DNA from: Paraburkholderia fungorum
Lineage (GTDB): Bacteria; Pseudomonadota; Gammaproteobacteria; Burkholderiales; Burkholderiaceae
Direction of reading: 5' to 3'
Assembly: GCF_902833645.1 (NCBI RefSeq)
Contig: NZ_CADFGE010000019.1
Span: forward strand, 1,781-65,780
DNA length: 64,000 bases
In this document: piece after piece, positions 9,488-17,927 of the stretch
How positions within the stretch are numbered: position 1 is the stretch's first letter
Layout of the letters: the number at the start of each line of letters is the position of its first letter
Made by a program: the position numbers and the translations under genes
Notes under the pieces: model-generated
What the model was told of the DNA's origin: nothing
The model's input: only the letters and a program-made list of their open reading frames with translations
Database searches by the model: none

Positions 9488-9764
9488 CCTGATTCCGGTC
9501 TGGTGAAACGGGCAAAAAAATCGCGGGAAGCCCCGAACGCCAATGGTTTGCGGGCGCATTGGAGAAGCGGCGCTGATGGTTTGGCATTCTGCTTGATGCG
9601 CGGCACGCCCGCAACCGGACAAATCCCTCTGGCCAGGGGCGATTAGGACGTTTTGTCAGCTTTGTCGCGCCTCGCCAGTGCCGTCTGCTCAAACCGCTCC
9701 CGAACCGGTTCAGCAACGCGCAAAACGGTAAAATGACGTTTTCCCGCTTGCATCCGCCCCCGCC

Positions 9765-10448
9765 ATGACGCAATTTCGCATCGCCCCCAGCATTCTGTCC
9801 GCCGATTTCGCCCGTCTGGGCGAAGAAGTCCGCAACGTTGTCGCCGCCGGCGCCGACTGGATTCACTTCGACGTGATGGACAATCATTACGTGCCGAACC
9901 TGACGATCGGCCCGCTCGTCTGCGAAGCAATCCGTCCGCACGTAGACGTGCCGATCGACGTGCACCTGATGGTGCGCCCGGTCGACCGGATCGTGCCGGA
10001 CTTCGCCAAGGCCGGCGCGAATCTGATCAGCTTCCACCCGGAAGGCTCGGACCATATCGACCGCACGCTGTCGCTGATTCGCGACCACGGCTGCAAGGCA
10101 GGCCTCGTCTTCAACCCGGCGACGTCGCTGAATCATCTGGACTATGTGATGGACAAGGTCGACCTGGTGCTGATCATGTCGGTGAATCCCGGTTTCGGTG
10201 GGCAATCGTTCATTCCTGAGGCGCTCGTCAAATTGCGCGAAGCGCGCAAGCGGATCGACGCCTACAAGGAGAAAACCGGCCGCGAGATTCATCTCGAAGT
10301 GGACGGCGGCGTAAAGGTCGACAACATCGCCGAAATCGCGGCAGCCGGCGCAGACACGTTCGTGGCAGGCTCCGCTATCTTCGGCGCACCGGATCACAAG
10401 GCCGTGATCGACAAGATGCGCGCCGCCCTCGCCAACATCGAGCACTGA
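9765..10448 (+). CDS. rpe: Ribulose-phosphate 3-epimerase
   Basis: 227-residue TIM-barrel enzyme. The motifs are complete: SILSADFARLGEE, HFDVMDNHYVPN with metal and acid/base residues, DVHLMVRPVD, MSVNPGFGGQSF and LEVDGGVKVDN. It interconverts ribulose-5-phosphate and xylulose-5-phosphate in the pentose phosphate pathway. It is followed by gph 43 bp downstream and then the trp operon, an arrangement common in Proteobacteria. A possible -10 (TAAAAT) lies about 33 bp upstream, but the -35 is poor. Confidence 0.96.
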   Translation: MTQFRIAPSILSADFARLGEEVRNVVAAGADWIHFDVMDNHYVPNLTIGPLVCEAIRPHVDVPIDVHLMVRPVDRIVPDFAKAGANLISFHPEGSDHIDRTLSLIRDHGCKAGLVFNPATSLNHLDYVMDKVDLVLIMSVNPGFGGQSFIPEALVKLREARKRIDAYKEKTGREIHLEVDGGVKVDNIAEIAAAGADTFVAGSAIFGAPDHKAVIDKMRAALANIEH

Positions 10449-10491
10449 TCGAACCCAGAACGGTCACCAGAATCGCGCACACAGCAAGCAC

Positions 10492-11208
10492 ATGACGACT
10501 TCGTACCCTGCCCCGACTTTCACCGGCCCGCGCCTAGAAGCCGCGATCATCGACCTGGACGGCACGATGATCGATACCGCCGACGATTTCACCGCCGGCC
10601 TGAACGGCATGCTTGCGCAACTTGACGCGGAGGAAACCTCGCGCGAGGAAGTGGTTGGCTACATCGGCAAGGGTTCGGAGAATCTGATTCGCCGCGTGCT
10701 GGCCGAGCGCTTCGAAACGGAGCATGCACAGGACCGTTTCGACGAGGCGCTCGCGATCTATCAGGAGGAGTACGCCAAGATCAACGGCGTGCACACGCGA
10801 CTGTACCCCGAGGTCGAAGCCGGCCTCAGCGCGATGCGCGACGCCGGCCTCAAACTCGCGTGCGTCACCAACAAGCCGCACCGTTTCGCGGTCGAATTGC
10901 TGGAGCAATACGGGCTCAGCCAGTATTTCAGCGTCGTGCTCGGCGGCGACAGTCTGCCGGAAAAGAAGCCGCATCCGCTGCCGATGCTCACCGCCGCGGC
11001 GCAGCTAGGCGTCGCGCCGCAAGCCACGGTCGCGATCGGCGATTCGGAAAACGATGCGCTGGCAGGCCGCGCGGCGGGCATGGCCACGCTCACGCTGCCG
11101 TATGGCTACAACCACGGCCGAGCTATACAAGAAATAAAATCCGATGGTATAGTTGCCTCGCTGCTCGATGCCGCCAAGGCGATCGCAGCGCACCATTCCA
11201 CGACTTGA
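10492..11208 (+). CDS. gph: Phosphoglycolate phosphatase
   Basis: 238-residue HAD-superfamily phosphatase. Nucleophile Asp21 and acid/base Asp23 lie in AAIIDLDGTMIDT. Motif II is VTNKP, the motif III lysine lies in PEKKPHP, and motif IV is GDSENDALAGRAAG. It removes 2-phosphoglycolate arising from DNA 3'-end repair or oxygenase activity. It is encoded just after rpe and probably co-transcribed. The last ~60 bases are unusually A/T-rich and hold a candidate trp promoter. Confidence 0.93.
   Translation: MTTSYPAPTFTGPRLEAAIIDLDGTMIDTADDFTAGLNGMLAQLDAEETSREEVVGYIGKGSENLIRRVLAERFETEHAQDRFDEALAIYQEEYAKINGVHTRLYPEVEAGLSAMRDAGLKLACVTNKPHRFAVELLEQYGLSQYFSVVLGGDSLPEKKPHPLPMLTAAAQLGVAPQATVAIGDSENDALAGRAAGMATLTLPYGYNHGRAIQEIKSDGIVASLLDAAKAIAAHHSTT
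11124..11153 (+). promoter_or_regulatory. Candidate trp operon promoter inside the 3' end of gph
   Basis: TATACA (11124-11129) and TATAGT (11148-11153) are spaced 18 bp, in an A/T-rich patch unlike the surrounding GC-rich gph sequence. A short inverted repeat (CTATAC/GTATAG) overlaps both hexamers and could bind a regulator. Initiation near 11160 would place the trp leader peptide start about 65 nt into the transcript. This is an inference from motif and position. Confidence 0.5.
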
Positions 11209-11224
11209 AAAGTCCTTCATCCTC

Positions 11225-11299
11225 ATGTTTCTGAATAAAAAACGGAGTCTGATTAGCATCGACCGGGGAGCCTGGCCCTGGCGTCGCTGGTCGCGCTAA
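11225..11299 (+). CDS. trpL: trp operon leader peptide
   Basis: 24-codon open reading frame upstream of trpE, beginning MFLNKKRSL and ending in AWPWRRWSR before TAA. Three of its last eight residues are Trp (positions 17, 19 and 22), far above chance, as in characterised trp leader peptides. A ribosome stalled at these codons for lack of charged tRNA-Trp would alter folding of the RNA just downstream. A terminator hairpin begins 16 nt after the stop. Evidence is sequence pattern and position only. The remaining leader (11345-11578) shows no further gene. Confidence 0.8.
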   Translation: MFLNKKRSLISIDRGAWPWRRWSR

Positions 11300-11314
11300 C
11301 CTCGCCTGAGGTAC

Positions 11315-11344
11315 GCTGAAGCACGTCTTCGGCAACCGTTTTTT
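11315..11344 (+). terminator. Attenuator terminator in the trp leader
   Basis: GCTGAAG and CTTCGGC form a 7-bp stem (one G-T wobble) with a 5-nt loop, followed by AACCG and six T. Just upstream, ACCTC/GAGGT (11299-11312) forms a small alternative hairpin overlapping the leader-peptide stop. A second T-run (11367-11372) follows a weaker GC-rich repeat. The arrangement fits transcription attenuation of trpEGDC; the exact antiterminator pairing was not resolved by eye. Confidence 0.65.
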
Positions 11345-11578
11345 ACTTCGCTGCGCTTACGCGTTTTTTCCATCACTCAGTTTCGCTGCATCGGTTGATT
11401 TGGCTCCCGTGTACCCGCAAAGTACATCTGTGGCGCTGAAACCCCTGCATGCGTCGATGGGAAACTCGCGCCGGTCGGTATCATCGTGTCAATACACCCC
11501 ACCGACGCCTGACCGGCTGCGCAACGCCCCGCTTTGTCTGACGCATAGTGCCGTCTGACGTACGTACAGGATCGGAAC

Positions 11579-13072
11579 ATGACCGAACTCGAATTCCAGT
11601 CCCTCGCCAACGAGGGTTTCAACCGCATTCCGCTGATCGCCGAAGCGCTCTCCGACCTCGAAACGCCGCTCTCGCTGTACCTGAAGCTCGCACAGAGCGA
11701 ACGCAACGGCGCGAACTCGTTCCTGCTGGAATCGGTGGTGGGCGGCGAACGGTTTGGCCGCTATTCGTTCATCGGCCTGCCGGCACGCACGCTGCTGCGC
11801 ACCCGCAACGGCGTGTCGGAAGTGGTGCGGGACGGCAAAGTCGTCGAGACGCACGAGGGCGATCCGCTCGAGTTCATCCAGCAATTCCAGGGACGCTTCA
11901 AAGTAGCGCAGCGCCCCGGTCTGCCGCGTTTCGCGGGCGGCTTGGCAGGCTACTTCGGCTATGACGCGGTGCGCTACATCGAGAAAAAACTCGCCCACTC
12001 CGCGCCGCCCGACGATCTGAATCTGCCGGACATCCAGTTGCTGCTCACCGAAGAAGTCGCGGTGATCGACAACCTGGCCGGCAAGCTCTACCTGGTGGTG
12101 TACGCGGACCCGACGCAGCCCGAGGCATACACGAAAGCCAAACAGCGTCTGCGTGAATTGCGCCAGCGTTTGCGCACGACCGTGCAGCCGCCGGTCACCT
12201 CGGCCAGCGTGCGCACCGAGACCTACCGCGAGTTCGCGAAAGACGATTATCTGGCCGCCGTGCGCAAGGCCAAGGAATACGTCGCCGCCGGCGAGCTGAT
12301 GCAAGTGCAGGTCGGCCAGCGTCTGATCAAGCCGTACCGGGACAATCCGCTGTCGCTGTATCGCGCGCTGCGTTCGCTGAATCCGTCGCCGTACATGTAC
12401 TACTACAATTTCGGTGACTTTCATGTGGTCGGCGCGTCGCCGGAAATTCTGGTGCGCCAGGAAAAGCGCGGCGAAGATCGCATCGTGACGATCCGCCCGC
12501 TCGCCGGCACCCGTCCACGCGGTAACACGCCGGAACGCGACGCGGAGCTCGCCACCGAACTGCTGAACGATCCGAAAGAAATCGCCGAACACGTCATGCT
12601 GATCGACCTCGCACGCAACGACGTGGGCCGCATCGCGCAGATCGGCTCGGTGGTCGTCACTGACCAGATGGTGATCGAAAAGTACTCGCACGTGCAGCAC
12701 ATCGTGAGTTCCGTCGAAGGCAAGCTGAAACCCGGCACCACCAATTTCGACGTGCTGCGCGCCACCTTCCCGGCCGGCACGCTGTCCGGCGCGCCGAAGG
12801 TCCGCGCGATGGAATTGATCGACGAGCTCGAACCGGTGAAACGCGGCCTGTACGGCGGTGCGGTCGGCTATCTGTCATTCACCGGCGAAATGGATCTGGC
12901 CATCACGATCCGTACCGGCGTGATCGCAAACGGCAATCTGTATGTGCAGGCGGCAGCGGGTGTAGTCGCGGATTCGGTGCCGGAATCCGAATGGCAAGAG
13001 ACCGAGAACAAGGCGCGCGCCGTGCTGCGCGCCGCCGAGCAGGTTCAAGACGGCCTCGATAGCGACTTCTGA
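11579..13072 (+). CDS. trpE: Anthranilate synthase component I
   Basis: 497 residues with the Trp feedback-binding segment NSFLLESVVGGERFGRYSF near the N-terminus and the chorismate-binding core toward the C-terminus (PLAGTRPRGNTPERD, LIDLARNDVGRIAQ, GTLSGAPKVRAMELIDELE). It converts chorismate to anthranilate using ammonia supplied by TrpG. The leucine/serine feedback element suggests tryptophan inhibition. It is first in trpEGDC, with trpG 13 bp downstream. Its 5' region carries the leader peptide and attenuator. Confidence 0.96.
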   Translation: MTELEFQSLANEGFNRIPLIAEALSDLETPLSLYLKLAQSERNGANSFLLESVVGGERFGRYSFIGLPARTLLRTRNGVSEVVRDGKVVETHEGDPLEFIQQFQGRFKVAQRPGLPRFAGGLAGYFGYDAVRYIEKKLAHSAPPDDLNLPDIQLLLTEEVAVIDNLAGKLYLVVYADPTQPEAYTKAKQRLRELRQRLRTTVQPPVTSASVRTETYREFAKDDYLAAVRKAKEYVAAGELMQVQVGQRLIKPYRDNPLSLYRALRSLNPSPYMYYYNFGDFHVVGASPEILVRQEKRGEDRIVTIRPLAGTRPRGNTPERDAELATELLNDPKEIAEHVMLIDLARNDVGRIAQIGSVVVTDQMVIEKYSHVQHIVSSVEGKLKPGTTNFDVLRATFPAGTLSGAPKVRAMELIDELEPVKRGLYGGAVGYLSFTGEMDLAITIRTGVIANGNLYVQAAAGVVADSVPESEWQETENKARAVLRAAEQVQDGLDSDF

Positions 13073-13085
13073 CCGGAGACACACC

Positions 13086-13673
<588 letters not shown>

Positions 13674-13690
13674 TGAAGAGAGACGAAATC

Positions 13691-14722
13691 ATGTCGATTA
13701 CGCCCCAGGAAGCGCTGCAACGGACCATCGAGCACCGCGAGATTTTCCACGACGAAATGCTGCACCTGATGCGGCTCATCATGCGCGGCGAACTGTCGCC
13801 CGTGATGTCGGCGGCAATCATCACCGGCTTGCGCGTCAAAAAAGAGACCATCGGCGAAATCACCGCAGCCGCCACGGTGATGCGTGAATTTGCCCGGCAC
13901 GTCGAGGTGCAGGACAACTCGAACTTCGTCGATATCGTCGGTACCGGCGGCGACGGCTCGCAAACCTTCAATATTTCCACCGCAACCATGTTCGTTTCGG
14001 CTGCGGCGGGCGCCAAGGTCGCGAAGCACGGTGGCCGCGGCGTATCGAGCAAATCGGGTAGCGCGGACGTGCTCGAAGCGCTCGGCGTGAACATCGATCT
14101 GCAACCGGAGCAGGTGGCGGCATCGATTGCGGAAACCGGCATGGGTTTCATGTTCGCGCCGAACCATCATCCGGCAATGAAGAACATCGCGCCGGTGCGC
14201 CGCGAACTCGGCGTGCGGACCATCTTCAATATTCTCGGACCGCTGACCAATCCGGCCGGCGCGCCGAATCAGCTGATGGGCGTGTTCCATGCCGACCTCG
14301 TCGGGATTCAGGTGCGCGTGATGCAGCGACTCGGCGCGAAGCACGTGCTGGTGGTGTACGGGATGGACGGCATGGACGAAGTCTCGCTCGGTGCGGCCAC
14401 GCAAGTCGGCGAGTTGCGCGACGGCCAGGTCCACGAGTATGAAATCCATCCGGAAGACTTCGGCATGCAGATGGTGTCGAACCGCACGCTGAAAGTGGCC
14501 GACGCCGCCGAATCCAAACTGATGCTGCTCGAAGCACTCGACAACAAGCCGGGCGTCGCGCGTGAAATCGTCACGCTGAACGCGGGCACGGCGCTGTATT
14601 CGGCGAACGTAGCGGCGTCGATTGCGGACGGCATCCAGTTGGCGCGCGAAGCGATCGCGAGCGGCAAGGCACGGGCCAAGGTCGACGAACTGATCCGCTT
14701 TACCCAGCAATTCAAGCAGTAA
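13691..14722 (+). CDS. trpD: Anthranilate phosphoribosyltransferase
   Basis: 343 residues with the phosphoribosyl-diphosphate loop GTGGDGSQTFN, the substrate segment KHGGRGVSSKSGSADVLEAL and NILGPLTNPA. It joins anthranilate to PRPP. ATG 13691 is chosen because a purine-rich AAGAGAGA site lies 8 nt upstream and the product then has the usual length. An ATG at 13673 overlapping the trpG stop would add six residues. It lies between trpG and trpC with 18 bp to the latter. Confidence 0.95.
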   Translation: MSITPQEALQRTIEHREIFHDEMLHLMRLIMRGELSPVMSAAIITGLRVKKETIGEITAAATVMREFARHVEVQDNSNFVDIVGTGGDGSQTFNISTATMFVSAAAGAKVAKHGGRGVSSKSGSADVLEALGVNIDLQPEQVAASIAETGMGFMFAPNHHPAMKNIAPVRRELGVRTIFNILGPLTNPAGAPNQLMGVFHADLVGIQVRVMQRLGAKHVLVVYGMDGMDEVSLGAATQVGELRDGQVHEYEIHPEDFGMQMVSNRTLKVADAAESKLMLLEALDNKPGVAREIVTLNAGTALYSANVAASIADGIQLAREAIASGKARAKVDELIRFTQQFKQ

Positions 14723-14740
14723 CTACGAAGCGAGACACTC

Positions 14741-15526
14741 ATGAGCGACATCCTCGACCGCATCATCGCGGTCAAACGCGAAGAAGTCCGCGCGGCTGAA
14801 CAGAGCGCGCCGCTCGAAGAACTACGCCTCGAAGCGTCGTCGCGCGACAGCCGCGATTTCGTCGGCGCATTGCGCGCGAAGCATGCGGCAGGCCTCGCCG
14901 CGGTCATTTCCGAAGTGAAGAAAGCGAGCCCGTCCAAAGGCGTGCTGCGCGAACACTTCGTGCCGGCCGAGATCGCCCGTTCGTATGAAAAGCACGGTGC
15001 GGCCTGCCTGTCCGTGCTCACCGACGTGCAGTTCTTCCAAGGCAGCGTGGCATACCTGGAAGAAGCCCGCGCCGCCTGCAATCTGCCGGTGCTGCGCAAA
15101 GACTTCATCGTCGATCCGTACCAGATCGTCGAAGCCCGCGCGATGGGTGCGGACGCGATTCTGCTGATTGCCGCGGCGCTTGAAACCTCGGAGATGCAGG
15201 ATCTCGAGGCGCTCGCGCATTCGCTGGGCCTCGCAGTGCTGGTCGAAGTGCATGACCACAATGAACTGATGGAATCGCTTAAGTTGAAGACGCCGCTGAT
15301 CGGCATCAACAACCGCAATCTGCGCACCTTCGAGACGTCGATCGAAACGACCATCGGCATGCTCGAATCGATTCCGGACGACCGCATCGTGGTCACGGAG
15401 TCGGGCATTCTGTCGCGCGTCGACGTCGACCGTCTGCGGGCAATGGATGTGCATACGTTCCTCGTCGGCGAGGCGTTCATGCGCGCGGAAGAGCCGGGCG
15501 TGGAACTTGCGCGGATGTTTTTCTAA
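14741..15526 (+). CDS. trpC: Indole-3-glycerol phosphate synthase
   Basis: 261-residue TIM barrel. The catalytic lysine motif SEVKKASPSKG, LTDVQFFQG, LRKDFIVDPYQI, GINNRNLRTFE, VTESGI and LVGEAFM are all present. It closes the indole ring to give indole-3-glycerol phosphate. It is monofunctional (no fused TrpF domain). trpF, trpB and trpA are not in the window, so the pathway is split between loci, as is usual in Burkholderiaceae. Confidence 0.96.
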   Translation: MSDILDRIIAVKREEVRAAEQSAPLEELRLEASSRDSRDFVGALRAKHAAGLAAVISEVKKASPSKGVLREHFVPAEIARSYEKHGAACLSVLTDVQFFQGSVAYLEEARAACNLPVLRKDFIVDPYQIVEARAMGADAILLIAAALETSEMQDLEALAHSLGLAVLVEVHDHNELMESLKLKTPLIGINNRNLRTFETSIETTIGMLESIPDDRIVVTESGILSRVDVDRLRAMDVHTFLVGEAFMRAEEPGVELARMFF

Positions 15527-15565
15527 GCGCGGCTTCAACACGCAGGCTACGTAGCGGAGCAGGTC

Positions 15566-16192
15566 ATGGGCATGGAACGTGAAATCAAGCTGACGCTGCC
15601 GCCCACGCAGGTGCACGCGGCGACGCAGTGGTTCGTCGCGCGCGCCGGTGCGGCGGGCCGGCCGGTCAAGTTGGTGAATATTTACTTCGACACGCCGCAG
15701 TTGACGCTGGCAGGCTCGAAAAGCGCATTGCGTTTGCGCCAGACGCCGGACGGCTGGCTACAAACCTTCAAGACGGTGGGCAAGGCCAGCAATGGGTTGC
15801 ACAGCCGCCACGAGTGGGAAATGCCGGTGGCCGGCGAAAAACTGGAGATCGACGCGTTGCTGCGCGAATGCGACGAACCCTCCGCCGCCGACGCTTTGCG
15901 TCAGGCCGCGCCGGAACTCATCGAACTGTTTCGCACGAATTTCACCCGCACGCTGTGGAACATCGAGCTGGACGGCTCGGAAATCGAAGCGGCGATCGAT
16001 CAAGGTGACGTGTTCGCCGAGGTCGATCGCGAGACGCGTCGCGCACCGATTTCGGAAGTCGAACTCGAGCTGAAATCCGGCGACGAAGCGGCACTGCACA
16101 CGCTTGCGGCAGAACTCGGCAAGCAGATAGCCGGCCTCGCGCCGGACAATATCAGCAAGGCGCAGCGCGGTTATCAGTTGCGGGCGGGTTGA
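15566..16192 (+). CDS. CYTH domain protein, probable inorganic triphosphatase
   Basis: 208 residues, a single CYTH domain. The N-terminal MEREIKLTL carries the ExExK signature of triphosphate-tunnel metalloenzymes, and later acidic/basic strands (INIYFDT-like NIYFDTPQL, SALRLRQT, EVELELKSG) supply the rest of the tunnel. It resembles the CYTH half of E. coli YgiF, which hydrolyses tripolyphosphate, but lacks the CHAD domain. The start could be Met1 or Met3. It is downstream of trpC by 39 bp and may be co-transcribed. Confidence 0.85.
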   Translation: MGMEREIKLTLPPTQVHAATQWFVARAGAAGRPVKLVNIYFDTPQLTLAGSKSALRLRQTPDGWLQTFKTVGKASNGLHSRHEWEMPVAGEKLEIDALLRECDEPSAADALRQAAPELIELFRTNFTRTLWNIELDGSEIEAAIDQGDVFAEVDRETRRAPISEVELELKSGDEAALHTLAAELGKQIAGLAPDNISKAQRGYQLRAG

Positions 16193-16225
16193 GCAACGCC
16201 CCGTTTGCTGCGACACTTCCCCGCC

Positions 16226-17068
16226 ATGACCTCCGCTTCCCGTACCCGCCCCAGTTCGTCGCAAGCCTCGCTGTTTGGCGATGACCCTTCCACACCGGCC
16301 GGTGCGACCGCGCAGCCGCAGCAAACGCCGGGCGCCGACGGCTCGCCGCCGCCAACGCTCGAAGCCCAATTCGACGCCCTGCCCCCGGCGTGGCGCGCGC
16401 ACCTGAAACCGTTCATCGAAAGCGACGCCTATCCGTCACTGTGCCGTTTCGTCGACGGCGAGCGCGCAGCCGGCAAAACCGTCTACCCCGCCGATGTATT
16501 CCGGGCTCTGCGGCTCACCAGTCCCGACGAAATCAAAGTCGTGATTCTCGGCCAGGACCCGTATCACGGTGAAGACCGCGGCACGCCGCAAGCGCACGGA
16601 CTCGCATTTTCGGTAGCGCCGAACGTGCGCACGCCGCCGTCGCTGCGCAATATCTTCAAGGAAATCGCCGCCAGCCTCGGCCATGAGCCGCCACGTCATG
16701 GCTGCCTCGACACCTGGGCCAAACAGGGCGTGCTGCTGTTGAACACGGTGCTGACCGTCGAGCGCGATTCGGCTGCGAGTCATGCAAAACGCGGCTGGGA
16801 GAAATGCACGGACACGCTGATCCACGAATTGGCCATGCGTCATGACGGCCTCGTATTCATGCTGTGGGGCGCGCATGCGCAAGCCAAACGCGCGTTGCTG
16901 GGCGGCAAGTCGCATTACGTGCTGGAGGCGCCGCACCCGTCGCCGCTGTCGGCACATCGTGGCTTTCTCGGTTGCGGGCACTTTGCGGCAGCGAACGACT
17001 ATCTCGTGAAGCAAGGCCGCGCGCCAATCGATTGGCGCTTGCCCGAAGAAGCGCAGATGCTGGCATAG
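16226..17068 (+). CDS. ung: Uracil-DNA glycosylase, family 1
   Basis: 280 residues with catalytic Asp111 in GQDPYHGEDRGTPQAHG and His237 in HPSPLSAHRGFLGCGHF, plus LNTVLTVE. It excises uracil from DNA. The enzyme core is preceded by about 60 low-complexity residues rich in Ser, Thr, Pro and Gln. Within that extension is QASLF (13-17), close to the pentapeptide used to bind the DNA polymerase III sliding clamp. ATG 16226 is preferred over a TTG seven codons earlier. A strong terminator follows. Confidence 0.95.
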   Translation: MTSASRTRPSSSQASLFGDDPSTPAGATAQPQQTPGADGSPPPTLEAQFDALPPAWRAHLKPFIESDAYPSLCRFVDGERAAGKTVYPADVFRALRLTSPDEIKVVILGQDPYHGEDRGTPQAHGLAFSVAPNVRTPPSLRNIFKEIAASLGHEPPRHGCLDTWAKQGVLLLNTVLTVERDSAASHAKRGWEKCTDTLIHELAMRHDGLVFMLWGAHAQAKRALLGGKSHYVLEAPHPSPLSAHRGFLGCGHFAAANDYLVKQGRAPIDWRLPEEAQMLA

Positions 17069-17093
17069 GTTCAATATCGCATCGGCAAGAAAC

Positions 17094-17129
17094 AAAAACG
17101 CCACGGAATTCACATTCCGTGGCGTTTTT
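17094..17129. terminator. Bidirectional terminator after ung
   Basis: AAAAACGCCACGGAAT and ATTCCGTGGCGTTTTT form a perfect 16-bp inverted repeat around a TCAC loop, giving a T-tail in both directions. It separates ung from convergent azoR. Confidence 0.92.
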
Positions 17130-17176
17130 CAATTCCACCGCACCGCGATCACGCCGCGCGGCTCAAACCTCAAACC

Positions 17177-17773
17177 TTATGCAGCGGCAATCGCTTCGCG
17201 CGCGCCAGCCAGCGCTGCGCTTGCGGCGTCCGGGCCCATGTTCAGGCCTTCGGCGTAGATGAAGTTCACGTCGGTCATGCCGAGGAAGCCGAGGAAAGCC
17301 TTCAGGTAAGGCGTTTGGCTATCGTTCGGGGTGCCCAGATACTTGCCGCCGCGAGCCGAGACCACGTAGACCTTCTTGCCCTTCACGAGGCCTTCGGGAC
17401 CGTTCGCCGTGTACTGGAACGTAATGCCGGCGCGGGCGATGAAGTCGAAATACGTCTTCAGTTGCGACGAGATGCCGAAGTTGTACATCGGTGCGCCGAT
17501 CACGACGATGTCGGCGGCTTGCAGTTCGGCGATCAGCGCTTCGCTGCGTGCAGCGATCGCGACTTGTTCCGGCGTGCGCTGGTCGGCCGGCGTGAAGAAC
17601 GCGCCGAGCACGGCGTCGTCCAGATGGGGCAGCGGTTCAGCTTGCAGGTTACGGACGACGACTTGCGCGCCCGGATTCGATTGTTGCAGCTTTGCGGTCA
17701 GCTCGTTCACGAGCAGGGTTGAGTTCGCGCCTTGCGAGCGTGCTGCCGAGTTGATTTGCAGGATCGTGGTCAT
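17177..17773 (-). CDS. azoR: FMN-dependent NADH-azoreductase
   Basis: 198 residues with a flavodoxin-like fold. MTTILQINSAARSQGANS begins the first strand and phosphate loop. GAPMYNFGISSQLKTYFDF is the FMN-contacting signature, and SARGGKY follows. The family reduces azo bonds and quinones with NADH. The start at 17773 fits the domain boundary; 15 further in-frame codons upstream look untranslated. The 154 bp to the next gene has no recognised feature, and no LysR-type regulator adjoins it. Confidence 0.92.
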   Translation of the reverse strand: MTTILQINSAARSQGANSTLLVNELTAKLQQSNPGAQVVVRNLQAEPLPHLDDAVLGAFFTPADQRTPEQVAIAARSEALIAELQAADIVVIGAPMYNFGISSQLKTYFDFIARAGITFQYTANGPEGLVKGKKVYVVSARGGKYLGTPNDSQTPYLKAFLGFLGMTDVNFIYAEGLNMGPDAASAALAGAREAIAAA

Positions 17774-17927
17774 GGTTGACTCCAGTAGGGGCGCGCAATG
17801 TTGCGCGAGTGGAGCCATTGTGTTTTTTTACCGACCCGGGAAAAAGCCGTGTGGCAGCGAAGGATTGTTGCACTGGTAGAACAATCCCCCGCTTTGAAAC
17901 AGCGATTAACGCTGCTACGGATTACGA

